Of a DNA stretch of 34,287 nt, positions 23,449 through 32,472 are shown piece by piece. The stretch is taken from the NCBI RefSeq assembly GCF_018139625.1, contig NZ_JAGSOH010000078.1, positions 1-34,287 of the forward strand, in the 5' to 3' direction. Within the stretch, counting starts at the first letter, position 1. Each line of letters begins with the position of its first letter. Made by a program: the position numbers and the translations under genes. Under the pieces are notes generated by a model, which saw nothing but the letters and a program-made list of their open reading frames with translations, was not told the origin of the DNA and ran no database searches. This stretch comes from Actinospica acidithermotolerans. GTDB taxonomy: Bacteria > Actinomycetota > Actinomycetes > Streptomycetales > Catenulisporaceae.

Positions 23449-24640
23449 CTTCGTGCTCCCACGCCTGGTCCTCGACCGCCCGGTCGAACAGCTCCATGCC
23501 GTGGTCCCTGGCCTTGCGCAGCTCGCGGAAGTAGCGCCGGCGCGGCGGCTTCTTCCGGATCGGCGGCAGCTCGGCGGTCTGCTCCACGGCCGGGATCTCC
23601 TCCTCGATCACCGGGAGCTTCTCGGTCGGGTAGTCGGCACGGCGCACCACCTCGGTCGGCGGCTCGACAGGAGGGGCGATCCGCTCCGTGGGCGGCTCGA
23701 CGGGAGCGGCGATCCGCTCCGTCGGCGGCTCGACAGGAGGGGCGATCCGCTCCGTCGGCGGCTCGACCGGAGCCGAAAGCCGCTCCGTGGGCGGTTCGAC
23801 GATCGGTGCCCGCAGGAGCTCCGTGGGCAGCTCGATCGGGGCCGCCGGCTCCGTCGGGGTGAGCGCCTCGGTCGGCTCGGCGGGGGCGGCGGGCTCCACG
23901 GCGGCCATCCGCCGCGTCGGCCCCTCGACCGGCGTCGGCCCCTCGACCGGCGTCAGCCGCTCGGTGTCCACCTCGGCGCCGGACTCGGGCTCGAGCACCG
24001 GCTGCGGCGCGACGGTCCCCGGCGCGGCGGCCGGCAGCGGCTTCGGCTTCCGGTCCTTGAGCGGCCTGGCCTGCTTCGGCGCCTTCGGGGCCCTGGGCGC
24101 CCGGGCCGCCGCCACCGCGCCCTCGCGCGCGATCCGCTCCTGCAGCTTCACGATCCCCTGCAGCAGCGCCTCGGGCCGCGGCGGGCAGCCGGGCACGTAG
24201 ACGTCCACCGGGATGATCTGGTCCACGCCCTTGGTCACGCAGTACGAGTCCCAGTACGGGCCGCCGCAGTTCGCGCAGGAGCCGAACGAGATCACGTACT
24301 TCGGCTCGGGCATCTGCTCGTAGAGCCGCTTGACCGCCGGGGCCATCTTGTCGCTGACCGTCCCGGAGACCACCATCAGGTCGGCCTGCCGCGGGCCCGG
24401 CGCGAACGGGATCACGCCGAGCCGGATGAAGTCGTGCCGGGCCATCGAGCTGGCGATGAACTCGATCGCGCAGCAGGCCAGGCCGAAGTTGAACACCCAG
24501 AGCGAGTACTTCCTGCCCCAGTTCAGGACGAGTTTCACCGGTTTGGGCGCGAGCTCGAAGGCTGATCCGAAACGCCGCGTGTCGGCCCCGGCCCCGGGCG
24601 CGAGCACTTGGGGATAGCCGAGGTCTACTGCTCCAGCCAC
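23438..24640 (-). CDS. nuoB: Complex I N2-cluster subunit NuoB with 220-residue repeat tail
   Basis: Residues 1-175 are a complete NuoB/PSST subunit with all four N2 [4Fe-4S] ligands: tandem Cys56-Cys57 (GLACCAIEF), Cys122 (GSCANCGG) and Cys152 ([12 protein letters not shown]). The typical length is 160-190 residues; here it is 400. The extension starts Ala/Pro/Lys-rich and includes [12 protein letters not shown], four full 11-residue repeats VEPPTER(I/L)(A/S)(P/A)P plus a partial copy (281-330). It ends in a folded-looking basic then acidic segment ([30 protein letters not shown]). The GTG start at 24640 overlaps nuoA by 16 nt. The extension may recruit a partner or sterically mark this complex; no function is known. 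Confidence 0.94.
   Translation of the reverse strand: MAGAVDLGYPQVLAPGAGADTRRFGSAFELAPKPVKLVLNWGRKYSLWVFNFGLACCAIEFIASSMARHDFIRLGVIPFAPGPRQADLMVVSGTVSDKMAPAVKRLYEQMPEPKYVISFGSCANCGGPYWDSYCVTKGVDQIIPVDVYVPGCPPRPEALLQGIVKLQERIAREGAVAAARAPRAPKAPKQARPLKDRKPKPLPAAAPGTVAPQPVLEPESGAEVDTERLTPVEGPTPVEGPTRRMAAVEPAAPAEPTEALTPTEPAAPIELPTELLRAPIVEPPTERLSAPVEPPTERIAPPVEPPTERIAAPVEPPTERIAPPVEPPTEVVRRADYPTEKLPVIEEEIPAVEQTAELPPIRKKPPRRRYFRELRKARDHGMELFDRAVEDQAWEHEDDR
23651..23800 (-). repeat. 33-bp in-frame tandem repeat in nuoB
   Basis: Four full and one partial 33-bp copies encode V-E-P-P-T-E-R-(I/L)-(A/S)-(P/A)-P. A diverged copy ([11 protein letters not shown]) precedes them. The DNA of the central copies is almost identical. 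The unit length differs from the 18-bp repeat of the neighbouring nuoC, so the two tails expanded independently. Confidence 0.9.
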
Positions 24641-25008
24641 GTCAGCACGCCCTTCTTATAGGCGTAGAGAATCCCCACCGCGAGGAATCCGATGAACACG
24701 AACATCTCCGCCAGCGTGGTGCCGCGGAAGCCCGGCGCGGCGAAGATCGTCGCCCACGGGAAGAGGTACACCGAGTCCACCGCGAAGATGACGTACAGAT
24801 AGGCGTACACGTAATAACGCACATGGGTGTGCGCCCAGCCCTCGCCGACCGGGTCGACGCCGCTCTCATAGGTCAGCAGCTTCTCGCGGGTCGGCCGGAA
24901 CGGGGAGAGCAGCCGGTTCGCGGTCAGGGCGAATACGACGAAAAGGATACCCAGCAGGAACAGGATGCCGACGATCGAATACGCGGAGTAATAGGTCGTG
25001 TGACTCAT
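24625..25008 (-). CDS. nuoA: Complex I membrane subunit NuoA, divergent acidic motif
   Basis: The 127-residue three-helix subunit is recognisable from [29 protein letters not shown] and [10 protein letters not shown]. The motif after the loop, usually F-D-(I/V/L)-E followed by the FPW element, reads FAVD here (Ala76, Asp78): one conserved Asp is lost and the Glu is shortened to Asp. In E. coli NuoA the equivalents are Asp79 and Glu81, near the quinone entrance. It is the first gene of the ten-gene operon. The ATG at 25008 follows AGGAGCGGAG. It is divergent from korA across 172 nt. Confidence 0.94.
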   Translation of the reverse strand: MSHTTYYSAYSIVGILFLLGILFVVFALTANRLLSPFRPTREKLLTYESGVDPVGEGWAHTHVRYYVYAYLYVIFAVDSVYLFPWATIFAAPGFRGTTLAEMFVFIGFLAVGILYAYKKGVLTWLEQ

Positions 25009-25180
25009 CCCGCGCTCCGCTCCTAGGTGTCATCGCTCCTGAGGCCCCGCTCGTCGCACAAGCGTACCGGCCAGCCGACGACACCCTACGCATCCGGCTC
25101 TGACAGGAGCTCAGGCGTAGACTGGCGCTAACACGACGTGAAACGTCCGTAACGCTGACCTGGCAGGCGGGTGCACTACT
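25009..25180. promoter_or_regulatory. Divergent nuoA/korA intergenic region
   Basis: These 172 nt separate the start codons of the nuo operon (minus) and the kor operon (plus) and must hold both promoters. A small palindrome CACGACGTG (25132-25140) is the only symmetric element I noticed. No convincing -35/-10 pair was found for either direction. The arrangement allows joint control of the two operons. Confidence 0.5.
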
Positions 25181-27052
<1,872 letters not shown>

Positions 27053-27124
27053 CCGGATACAGCCTGGGAGTTGCCGAGCGGCCCGCAGCCTGCGAGCGGC
27101 CCTAACCAAGGGAGTTTTCACGTA

Positions 27125-28153
27125 ATGCTGGACGTCACGGTTTCGGCCGGAGCGCCGTCGGCGAAGGACTTCAAGTCGGACCAGGAGGTCCGCTGGTGCC
27201 CCGGCTGCGGGGACTACGCGGTGCTGGCCGCCGTGCAGAGCTTCCTGCCGAGCCTGAACCTGGACCGCGAGAAGATCGTGTTCGTCTCGGGCATCGGCTG
27301 CTCCTCCCGGTTCCCGTACTACCTGAACACCTACGGCATGCACTCGATCCACGGCCGCGCCCCGGCGATCGCCACCGGCCTGGCCGCGGCGCGCCCTGAC
27401 CTGTCCGTCTGGGTGGTCACCGGCGACGGCGACGCGCTCTCGATCGGCGGCAACCACCTGATCCACGCGCTGCGGCGCAACGTGAACCTGAAGATCCTGC
27501 TGTTCAACAACCGGATCTACGGCCTGACCAAGGGCCAGTACTCGCCGACCTCCGAGCCCGGCAAGGTGACGAAGTCCACGCCGTACGGCTCGCTGGACGC
27601 GCCGTTCAACCCGGTCTCGCTGGCGCTCGGCGCCGAGGCCACCTTCGTGGCCCGCACCATCGACTCGGACCGCAAGCACCTGACCTCGGTGCTGACCGCG
27701 GCGGCCCAGCACCCGGGCACCGCGCTGGTGGAGATCTACCAGAACTGCAACATCTTCAACGACAACGCCTTCGAGCACCTGAAGGCCCCCGGCGAGCGGG
27801 ACCGGCACCTGCTGCGGCTCGAACCGGACGCCCCGCTCGTCTACGGCGAGCACAAGGTGGTCTGGGACGGGGAGCGCCGGGGTCTGGGCGTGACGGATCT
27901 CACCGACCCGCGCCCGGCCGTCACCCACGACGTCGCCGCGGAGGATCCGGCGTACGCCTTCGCGCTCGCCCGGCTGCAGGATCCGGCGACGCTCTCGCCG
28001 ACCCCCATCGGCGTCTTCCGCAGCGTCCGGCGGCCCGTGTACGACGATCTGATGACGGACCAGCTCAGCGCGGCGGGCCACGGCAGCAAGGAGCCGGATC
28101 TCGGCGCGCTGCTGGCGGGCTCGGACACCTGGACCGTCGGAGGCGGATCGTGA
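27125..28153 (+). CDS. korB: 2-oxoacid:ferredoxin oxidoreductase, TPP-binding beta subunit
   Basis: The 342-residue beta subunit contains CPGCGDYA (Cys25, Cys28, iron-sulfur ligands), a further Cys in GIGCSSRFPYY, and the thiamine diphosphate motif GDGDALSIGGNHLIHALRRNVNLKILLFNN (about 100-130, G-D-G to N-N). NCNIFND near residue 210 gives another cluster Cys. It forms the catalytic dimer with KorA and reduces ferredoxin. The ATG at 27125 follows AAGGGAG; a longer reading from 27071 lacks a ribosome site. About 50 residues after the core, rich in Arg and Pro, form the usual beta-subunit tail. The next gene in the same direction is a permease and probably separate. Confidence 0.95.
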   Translation: MLDVTVSAGAPSAKDFKSDQEVRWCPGCGDYAVLAAVQSFLPSLNLDREKIVFVSGIGCSSRFPYYLNTYGMHSIHGRAPAIATGLAAARPDLSVWVVTGDGDALSIGGNHLIHALRRNVNLKILLFNNRIYGLTKGQYSPTSEPGKVTKSTPYGSLDAPFNPVSLALGAEATFVARTIDSDRKHLTSVLTAAAQHPGTALVEIYQNCNIFNDNAFEHLKAPGERDRHLLRLEPDAPLVYGEHKVVWDGERRGLGVTDLTDPRPAVTHDVAAEDPAYAFALARLQDPATLSPTPIGVFRSVRRPVYDDLMTDQLSAAGHGSKEPDLGALLAGSDTWTVGGGS

Positions 28154-28396
28154 GGCGGCCGGAGGCTACGTTCCGGTAACTCTCTTAGCCTAACTCAATT
28201 CTTCTCGCAGAGTTCTCACCGCCCCGGCAGTCCGACAAGTGGATGAACGAACCGGCAGGGTGGTAGGAACGATCCTTGGTGAGGGCATGAGTATCGCGTC
28301 AGCGGCGACAGAAACTGGCGAAAGAGCTTGTGCGCACCACCACGGCGGGCTCGGGGCCCGAGGGCAGAACAGAGTGAGCAGAGGCAACCGGTAGAC
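28154..28396 (+). promoter_or_regulatory. Leader of the permease-OB gene, possibly structured
   Basis: No gene is seen in these 243 nt. A weak hairpin CCGGA/TCCGG (28159-28163 with 28172-28176) just after korB could end that transcript. Further on, GGTGGT (28259-28264) is complementary to ACCACC (28336-28341) and would enclose about 70 nt. CGGGC/GCCCG (28346-28350, 28356-28360) forms a hairpin before the ribosome site GAGCAGAGG. A leader fold is possible but does not match a riboswitch I know. Confidence 0.35.
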
Positions 28397-30907
28397 ATGA
28401 GCACCTCGACCACGGGGACGGCACCCGAGGCGGCGACGGACGCGTCGGCGCAACCCAGCGCGCTGTCCGCCGCTGCGGTGGACATCCCGGAGAGCCTCGG
28501 CTACCGGATCAAGCGCACGATCCTGGGCAAACCGCTGGTCAACGACCAGCTGTTCGGCGAGAAGCTGTCCCGCCCGATCGCCCTCGGCGTGCTGGCGCCG
28601 GACTGCATCTCCTCCTCGGCGTACGGCACCGAGCAGATGCTGACCCAGCTCATCCCGGTCTTCGGGCTGGCCGGCTTCACCCTGGTGATGCCGATCACCG
28701 GCGTCATCCTGGTCCTGCTGATCGTGCTGACGCTCTGCTACCGGGACGTCGTCTCGGTCTACACCAAGGCGGGCGGCTCCTACGTCGTCGCCCGCGAGCA
28801 GTTCGGCGTGAAGGTGGCCCAGGTCGCCGCCGTCGCCCTGCTGATCGACTACATCGTGACCGTGGCCGTGCAGATCGCGGCGGGCACGATCGCCGTCTCC
28901 TCCTGGCTGTCGCTGACCTTCAACATCGACATCACCAGCTGGAGCATCTGGATCTCCGTCTTCATGATCTGCCTGCTCTGCTACGGGAACCTGCGGGGCA
29001 TCAGGGAGGCCGGCCGGACCTTCGCCTTCCCGATGTACTTCTACGTGACGATGATCGGCCTGACCGTCGTCGCCGGTCTGGCCCGCCTGGCCGTCGGCGA
29101 CCTGCCGCACGCGAACAACTTCACCGACACGCGCTACGGCGGCGCGCTCGGCACGGCCCTCGACCCGGGCGCCGGCACGCACGCGATCCTGAGCTTCGTC
29201 GCGATCTCCGGCCTGCTGCGCGCGTTCGCGAACGGCGGTTCCTCGCTGACCGGCCTCGAGGCGATCTCCAACGGCGTGTCGGCCTTCCGCAAGCCGGCCG
29301 GCCGCAACGCCCGCAAGTCGATGTTCTGGATGTCCACGATGCTGGGCTCGCTGGTGCTCGGCGTCTCCATCCTGGCCTGGCAGACGCACGCCACGCCGTA
29401 CGAGTCCGGCAGCCCCTCCGTGCTCGGCCAGCTCTCCAGCCTGATCTGGGGCCACGGCGCGTTCGGCAACATCATGCTGACCATCGTGCAGCTGGCGACC
29501 GCGCTCATCCTCTACACCGGCGGCAACACCTCGTTCAACGGCTTCCCGTTCCTGGCCTCCTTCGTGGCCGAGGACTCCTTCCTGCCGCGGCAGTTCCTGC
29601 ACCGCGGCCACCGGCTGGCGTTCTCGAACGGCATCATCGTGCTGGCGATCATCTCGACGGCGCTGCTGCTGTTCACCGGCGGCAACCTGACGCGGCTGGT
29701 CTCGCTGTACGCGATCGGCGTGTTCACCGGATTCACGATGGCCGCGGCGGGCCTGTTCAAGTACCACAGGAACCGCAACGAGAAGAACCGCACGATCAAG
29801 CTGGTGATCAACGGCACGGCCTGCGTGCTGAGCGCGGCCGTCGTCGTCATCTTCGCGATCTTCAAGTTCACCGAAGGCGCGTGGATGGTCGTCGTGGTCT
29901 TCCCGGTCGGCGTGTTCGCGCTGATCAAGCTGAACGAGCGGTACCGCCGCGAGGCCGCCGCGCTGGCCGGCGCCCCGGCGAGCGCCAGCGTGCCGACGCT
30001 GACCCGCAGCACGGTGCTGGTGCTGGTGGACTCGGTCGACCTGGCCGTCGTCAAGGCGCTGCGCTACGCGCGCTCGCTGCGGCCGGTCGAGCTGCGCGCC
30101 GTGCACCTGATGATCGACTCGAAGCACGCCGAGCACCTGCGCAGGCGCTGGGACGCCTCGATCGCGGCGGACGTGCCGCTGGAGGTCATCGAGGTCCCGG
30201 ACCGGCGGCTGCGCCGCGCGGCGGCCGAACTCGCCGCGCGCACGCACGACGAGACCGGCACCGAGGTCACCATCATGCTGCCGCGCCGCGCCTTCCACAT
30301 CACCAGCCGGCTGCTGCACGACCACACGGCGGACAAGATCGCCTCGGCGGTATCCCGGCTCCCGCACGTCGCGGCCATGATCGTGCCGTTCGACGTGGTC
30401 GAGGCGATCGAGGAGATGTCCGAGTCCTCGGCCGAGGGCAACGCCGGCAAGGTCACCCGCGGCGGCCGCGCCAAGCCCGGCCACGGCGCCAAGGCCCCGC
30501 ACGCCGATCAGGCGGTCCCGGTGCGCCGCACCAAGAAGATGCTGCTCGACGCCGAGTGCGTGATCGAGGAGGACCAGCCCGCCACCGGCGCGAGCACCGA
30601 GCACCGGCCGCCGATCGCCGTCCGCGACGTCCGCTGGCGCAACCGCGCGACGCTCGAGGGCCGCATCCGCAGCGTCTACGTGGGCCCGGTCTCCGGCTCC
30701 CCCGCCCTCGAGGCCGAGCTCTACGACGAGACCGGCGGCATCACCCTCGTCTTCCTCGGCCGCCGCGCGATCCCCGGCATCGAGCCCGGCGCCAAGGTCC
30801 GCGTCGAGGGCATGGTCGGCGAGACCGAGGGCTACCTCGCGATGACCAACCCCTCCTACCGCCTGCTGCCCCGCGAGGGCGAGGACGAGGGCGAGGAAGA
30901 GGGCTAG
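28397..30907 (+). CDS. APC-superfamily permease fused to a C-terminal OB-fold domain
   Basis: The 836-residue protein starts with about 12 membrane helices of an amino acid/polyamine/organocation permease (about 60-515; IALGVLAPDCISSSAYGTEQML, YTKAGGSYVVAREQFG, ISGLLRAFANGGSSLTGLEAISNG). A cytosolic domain of universal-stress-like form follows (about 530-690; STVLVLVDSVDLAVVKALRYARSLRPVELRAVHL). After a charged linker comes an OB-fold (about 735-830; ATLEGRIRSVYVGPVSGSPALEAELYDETGGITLVFLGRRAIPGIEPGAKVRVEG). In Streptomyces the OB-fold protein is usually a separate short gene close to trkA and an APC permease. Here they are one open frame. Potassium or amino acid transport is possible; the substrate is not shown. 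The ATG at 28397 has a modest GAGCAGAGG. Confidence 0.9.
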   Translation: MSTSTTGTAPEAATDASAQPSALSAAAVDIPESLGYRIKRTILGKPLVNDQLFGEKLSRPIALGVLAPDCISSSAYGTEQMLTQLIPVFGLAGFTLVMPITGVILVLLIVLTLCYRDVVSVYTKAGGSYVVAREQFGVKVAQVAAVALLIDYIVTVAVQIAAGTIAVSSWLSLTFNIDITSWSIWISVFMICLLCYGNLRGIREAGRTFAFPMYFYVTMIGLTVVAGLARLAVGDLPHANNFTDTRYGGALGTALDPGAGTHAILSFVAISGLLRAFANGGSSLTGLEAISNGVSAFRKPAGRNARKSMFWMSTMLGSLVLGVSILAWQTHATPYESGSPSVLGQLSSLIWGHGAFGNIMLTIVQLATALILYTGGNTSFNGFPFLASFVAEDSFLPRQFLHRGHRLAFSNGIIVLAIISTALLLFTGGNLTRLVSLYAIGVFTGFTMAAAGLFKYHRNRNEKNRTIKLVINGTACVLSAAVVVIFAIFKFTEGAWMVVVVFPVGVFALIKLNERYRREAAALAGAPASASVPTLTRSTVLVLVDSVDLAVVKALRYARSLRPVELRAVHLMIDSKHAEHLRRRWDASIAADVPLEVIEVPDRRLRRAAAELAARTHDETGTEVTIMLPRRAFHITSRLLHDHTADKIASAVSRLPHVAAMIVPFDVVEAIEEMSESSAEGNAGKVTRGGRAKPGHGAKAPHADQAVPVRRTKKMLLDAECVIEEDQPATGASTEHRPPIAVRDVRWRNRATLEGRIRSVYVGPVSGSPALEAELYDETGGITLVFLGRRAIPGIEPGAKVRVEGMVGETEGYLAMTNPSYRLLPREGEDEGEEEG

Positions 30908-30939
30908 CCTCCGGCCGGGCTCCGTCCGCCCGCGTCAGC

Positions 30940-30972
30940 CCCCGTCCGCCGCGGCTCAGGATGCGGACGGGG
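30940..30972 (+). terminator. Hairpin after the permease-OB gene
   Basis: A perfect 10-bp stem CCCCGTCCGC (30940-30949) with GCGGACGGGG (30963-30972) encloses a 13-nt loop, 33 nt after the stop. No U run follows, as is common for actinobacterial terminators. It also abuts the ATG at 30974, which would make that codon a poor start for rarD. Confidence 0.65.
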
Positions 30973-30974
30973 CA

Positions 30975-31002
30975 TGGACATGCGTAATAAGCGAATTACA
31001 CT
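30975..31002 (+). promoter_or_regulatory. rarD promoter, leaderless arrangement, with palindrome
   Basis: TGGACA (30975-30980), 16 nt and TACACT (30997-31002) form a promoter whose start would fall on the GTG at 31010, seven nt after the -10 box. The spacer holds the inverted repeat GTAAT-N6-ATTAC (30983-30998), which could be an operator. The AT-rich block stands out in this GC-rich region. Confidence 0.55.
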
Positions 31003-31009
31003 TGCACCC

Positions 31010-31999
31010 GTGACTGAGCGGCGGCGCGGGCTGATATTCGGGTTCGGGGCGTACGGGATCTGGGGGCTCTTCCCGCTGTACTGGCCGCTGCTGGAGCCGG
31101 CCGGGGCCGGGGAGATCCTGGCGAGCCGGATGGTGTGGTCGCTGGTGTCGGTGATCGTCGTGCTGGCAGCGATGCGGCACGGCGGCTGGCTCAAGCCGCT
31201 GCTGCGGTCGCCACGCAAGCTGCTGCTCCTGCTGGGAGCGTCGGCGTGCATCACCGTGAACTGGGGCGTCTACATCTGGGCGGTGAACGCGGGGCACGTC
31301 ATCGATGCGGCGCTCGGGTACTTCCTGAACCCGCTGGTGACAGTGCTGTTCGGCGTGCTGATCCTGCATGAGCGGCTGCGGCGCGCGCAGTGGCTGGCCG
31401 TCGGGATCGGCGCGATGGCGGTGGTCGAGCTCGCGCTCGGGGCCGGGCACCTGCCGTGGATCGCACTGGTGCTGGCTTGCTCGTTCGGCACCTACGGTCT
31501 GCTGAAGAAGCTCGCGGCCGTCCCCGCACTGGAGTCGATGGCAATCGAGTCCGGCTACCAGTTCCTCCCGGCGCTCGGTTTCCTCATCTACCTGCAGGTC
31601 TCCGGCACGGCTGCTTACGGGCACGCCGCGTGGCACGTCACGTTCCTGCTGACACTCGCCGGCGCCGTCACGCTGATTCCGCTGCTGCTGTTCGCGGGGG
31701 CGACGAACCGGCTGCCGCTGTCGACGATCGGCTTGCTGCAGTTCCTCACGCCGGTCCTTCAGCTGCTCTGCGGCGTGCTCGTGAACCACGAGACCGCGCC
31801 GGGCGCCGAGTGGATCGGGTTCGGGATCGTCTGGGTGGCACTGGCCGTCCTGACCGCGGACGGGCTCCGGCAGGCCAGGGCGACGCGCGCGGCGGGCGCG
31901 CGAACCGCCGAAGCTCTCGCGGTGGCTCAGGCGAGCGGCGCCGGGAGCACGCCTTCGAGCACCAGCAGCGCCTCCTTGTTGCCCAAGCCGTCGGCGTAG
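31010..31999 (+). CDS. rarD: RarD-type DMT-superfamily permease (EamA domains)
   Basis: The 329-residue protein has about ten membrane helices in two EamA-type halves. RarD signatures are GAYGIWGLFPLYWPLLEPAGAGEILASRMVWSL, WGVYIWAVNAGHVIDAALGYFLNPLVTVLFGVLILHERL and LLQFLTPVLQLLCGVLVNHE. The family exports unknown metabolites; the chloramphenicol link of its name is not established. I favour the GTG at 31010: it begins TERRRGLIFGFGAYG like relatives and sits at the expected start of a leaderless transcript. The ATG at 30974 would add 12 residues encoded by the promoter itself. The last 73 nt overlap the convergent ogt gene. Confidence 0.88.
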   Translation: MTERRRGLIFGFGAYGIWGLFPLYWPLLEPAGAGEILASRMVWSLVSVIVVLAAMRHGGWLKPLLRSPRKLLLLLGASACITVNWGVYIWAVNAGHVIDAALGYFLNPLVTVLFGVLILHERLRRAQWLAVGIGAMAVVELALGAGHLPWIALVLACSFGTYGLLKKLAAVPALESMAIESGYQFLPALGFLIYLQVSGTAAYGHAAWHVTFLLTLAGAVTLIPLLLFAGATNRLPLSTIGLLQFLTPVLQLLCGVLVNHETAPGAEWIGFGIVWVALAVLTADGLRQARATRAAGARTAEALAVAQASGAGSTPSSTSSASLLPKPSA

Positions 32000-32472
32000 C
32001 CGGTCAGCGCCCCGTTCGCGCCGAGAACGCGGTGGCACGGGACGACGATGCCGAGCGGATTCGAGCCCACCGCGCCGCCGACCGCCCGGGCCGCGACGCG
32101 GTCGAGGCCCAGAGCCGCCGTGATCTTGCCGTAGGTGGTCGTCGAGCCGTACGGGATCTTGCGCAGCTCGCCCCACACGCGCTGCTGGAAGTGCGTACCG
32201 CGCGGCGCGAGTTCGAGGTCGAACTCCTTCAGGTCGCCGGCGAAGTACGCCTGGAGCTGCGCTACGGCGTGCTCGAACGCCTCGGGCGCATGCTCCCAGC
32301 GCGGGTCGATCTTGGCGACGGGCTTGTTCCGGTCCTCGCTCCAGACCTGCAACGTCACGCCGGTCAGCACGACGCCGCCGGGCGCGGAGAGGTCGCGGAC
32401 GCCGGTGAGCAGGTAGGCGCCGAGCGGGCTTTCGGTGGTGGTGTAGATCGTCGCAGCCGTGGCGGAGGTCAT
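31927..32472 (-). CDS. ogt: Methylated-DNA--protein-cysteine methyltransferase
   Basis: The 181-residue suicide repair protein removes methyl groups from O6-methylguanine and O4-methylthymine onto Cys146 in the motif GIVVPCHRVLG. GTHFQQRVWGELRKIPYGSTTTYGKIT is the DNA-binding helix region with Arg finger, and AVGGAVGSNP the Asn hinge. Length is normal. The ATG at 32472 overlaps the stop of the ada-alkA gene as ATGA, so the two are coupled. It supplies the second methyltransferase activity that E. coli Ada has fused at its C-terminus. The 3' end overlaps rarD, tail to tail, by 73 nt. Confidence 0.96.
   Translation of the reverse strand: MTSATAATIYTTTESPLGAYLLTGVRDLSAPGGVVLTGVTLQVWSEDRNKPVAKIDPRWEHAPEAFEHAVAQLQAYFAGDLKEFDLELAPRGTHFQQRVWGELRKIPYGSTTTYGKITAALGLDRVAARAVGGAVGSNPLGIVVPCHRVLGANGALTGYADGLGNKEALLVLEGVLPAPLA

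Noticed and set aside
30974-31009. ATG at 30974 as rarD start
   Set aside because: It directly follows a 10-bp terminator stem, so any ribosome site would be paired, and its first 12 codons coincide with the promoter boxes.
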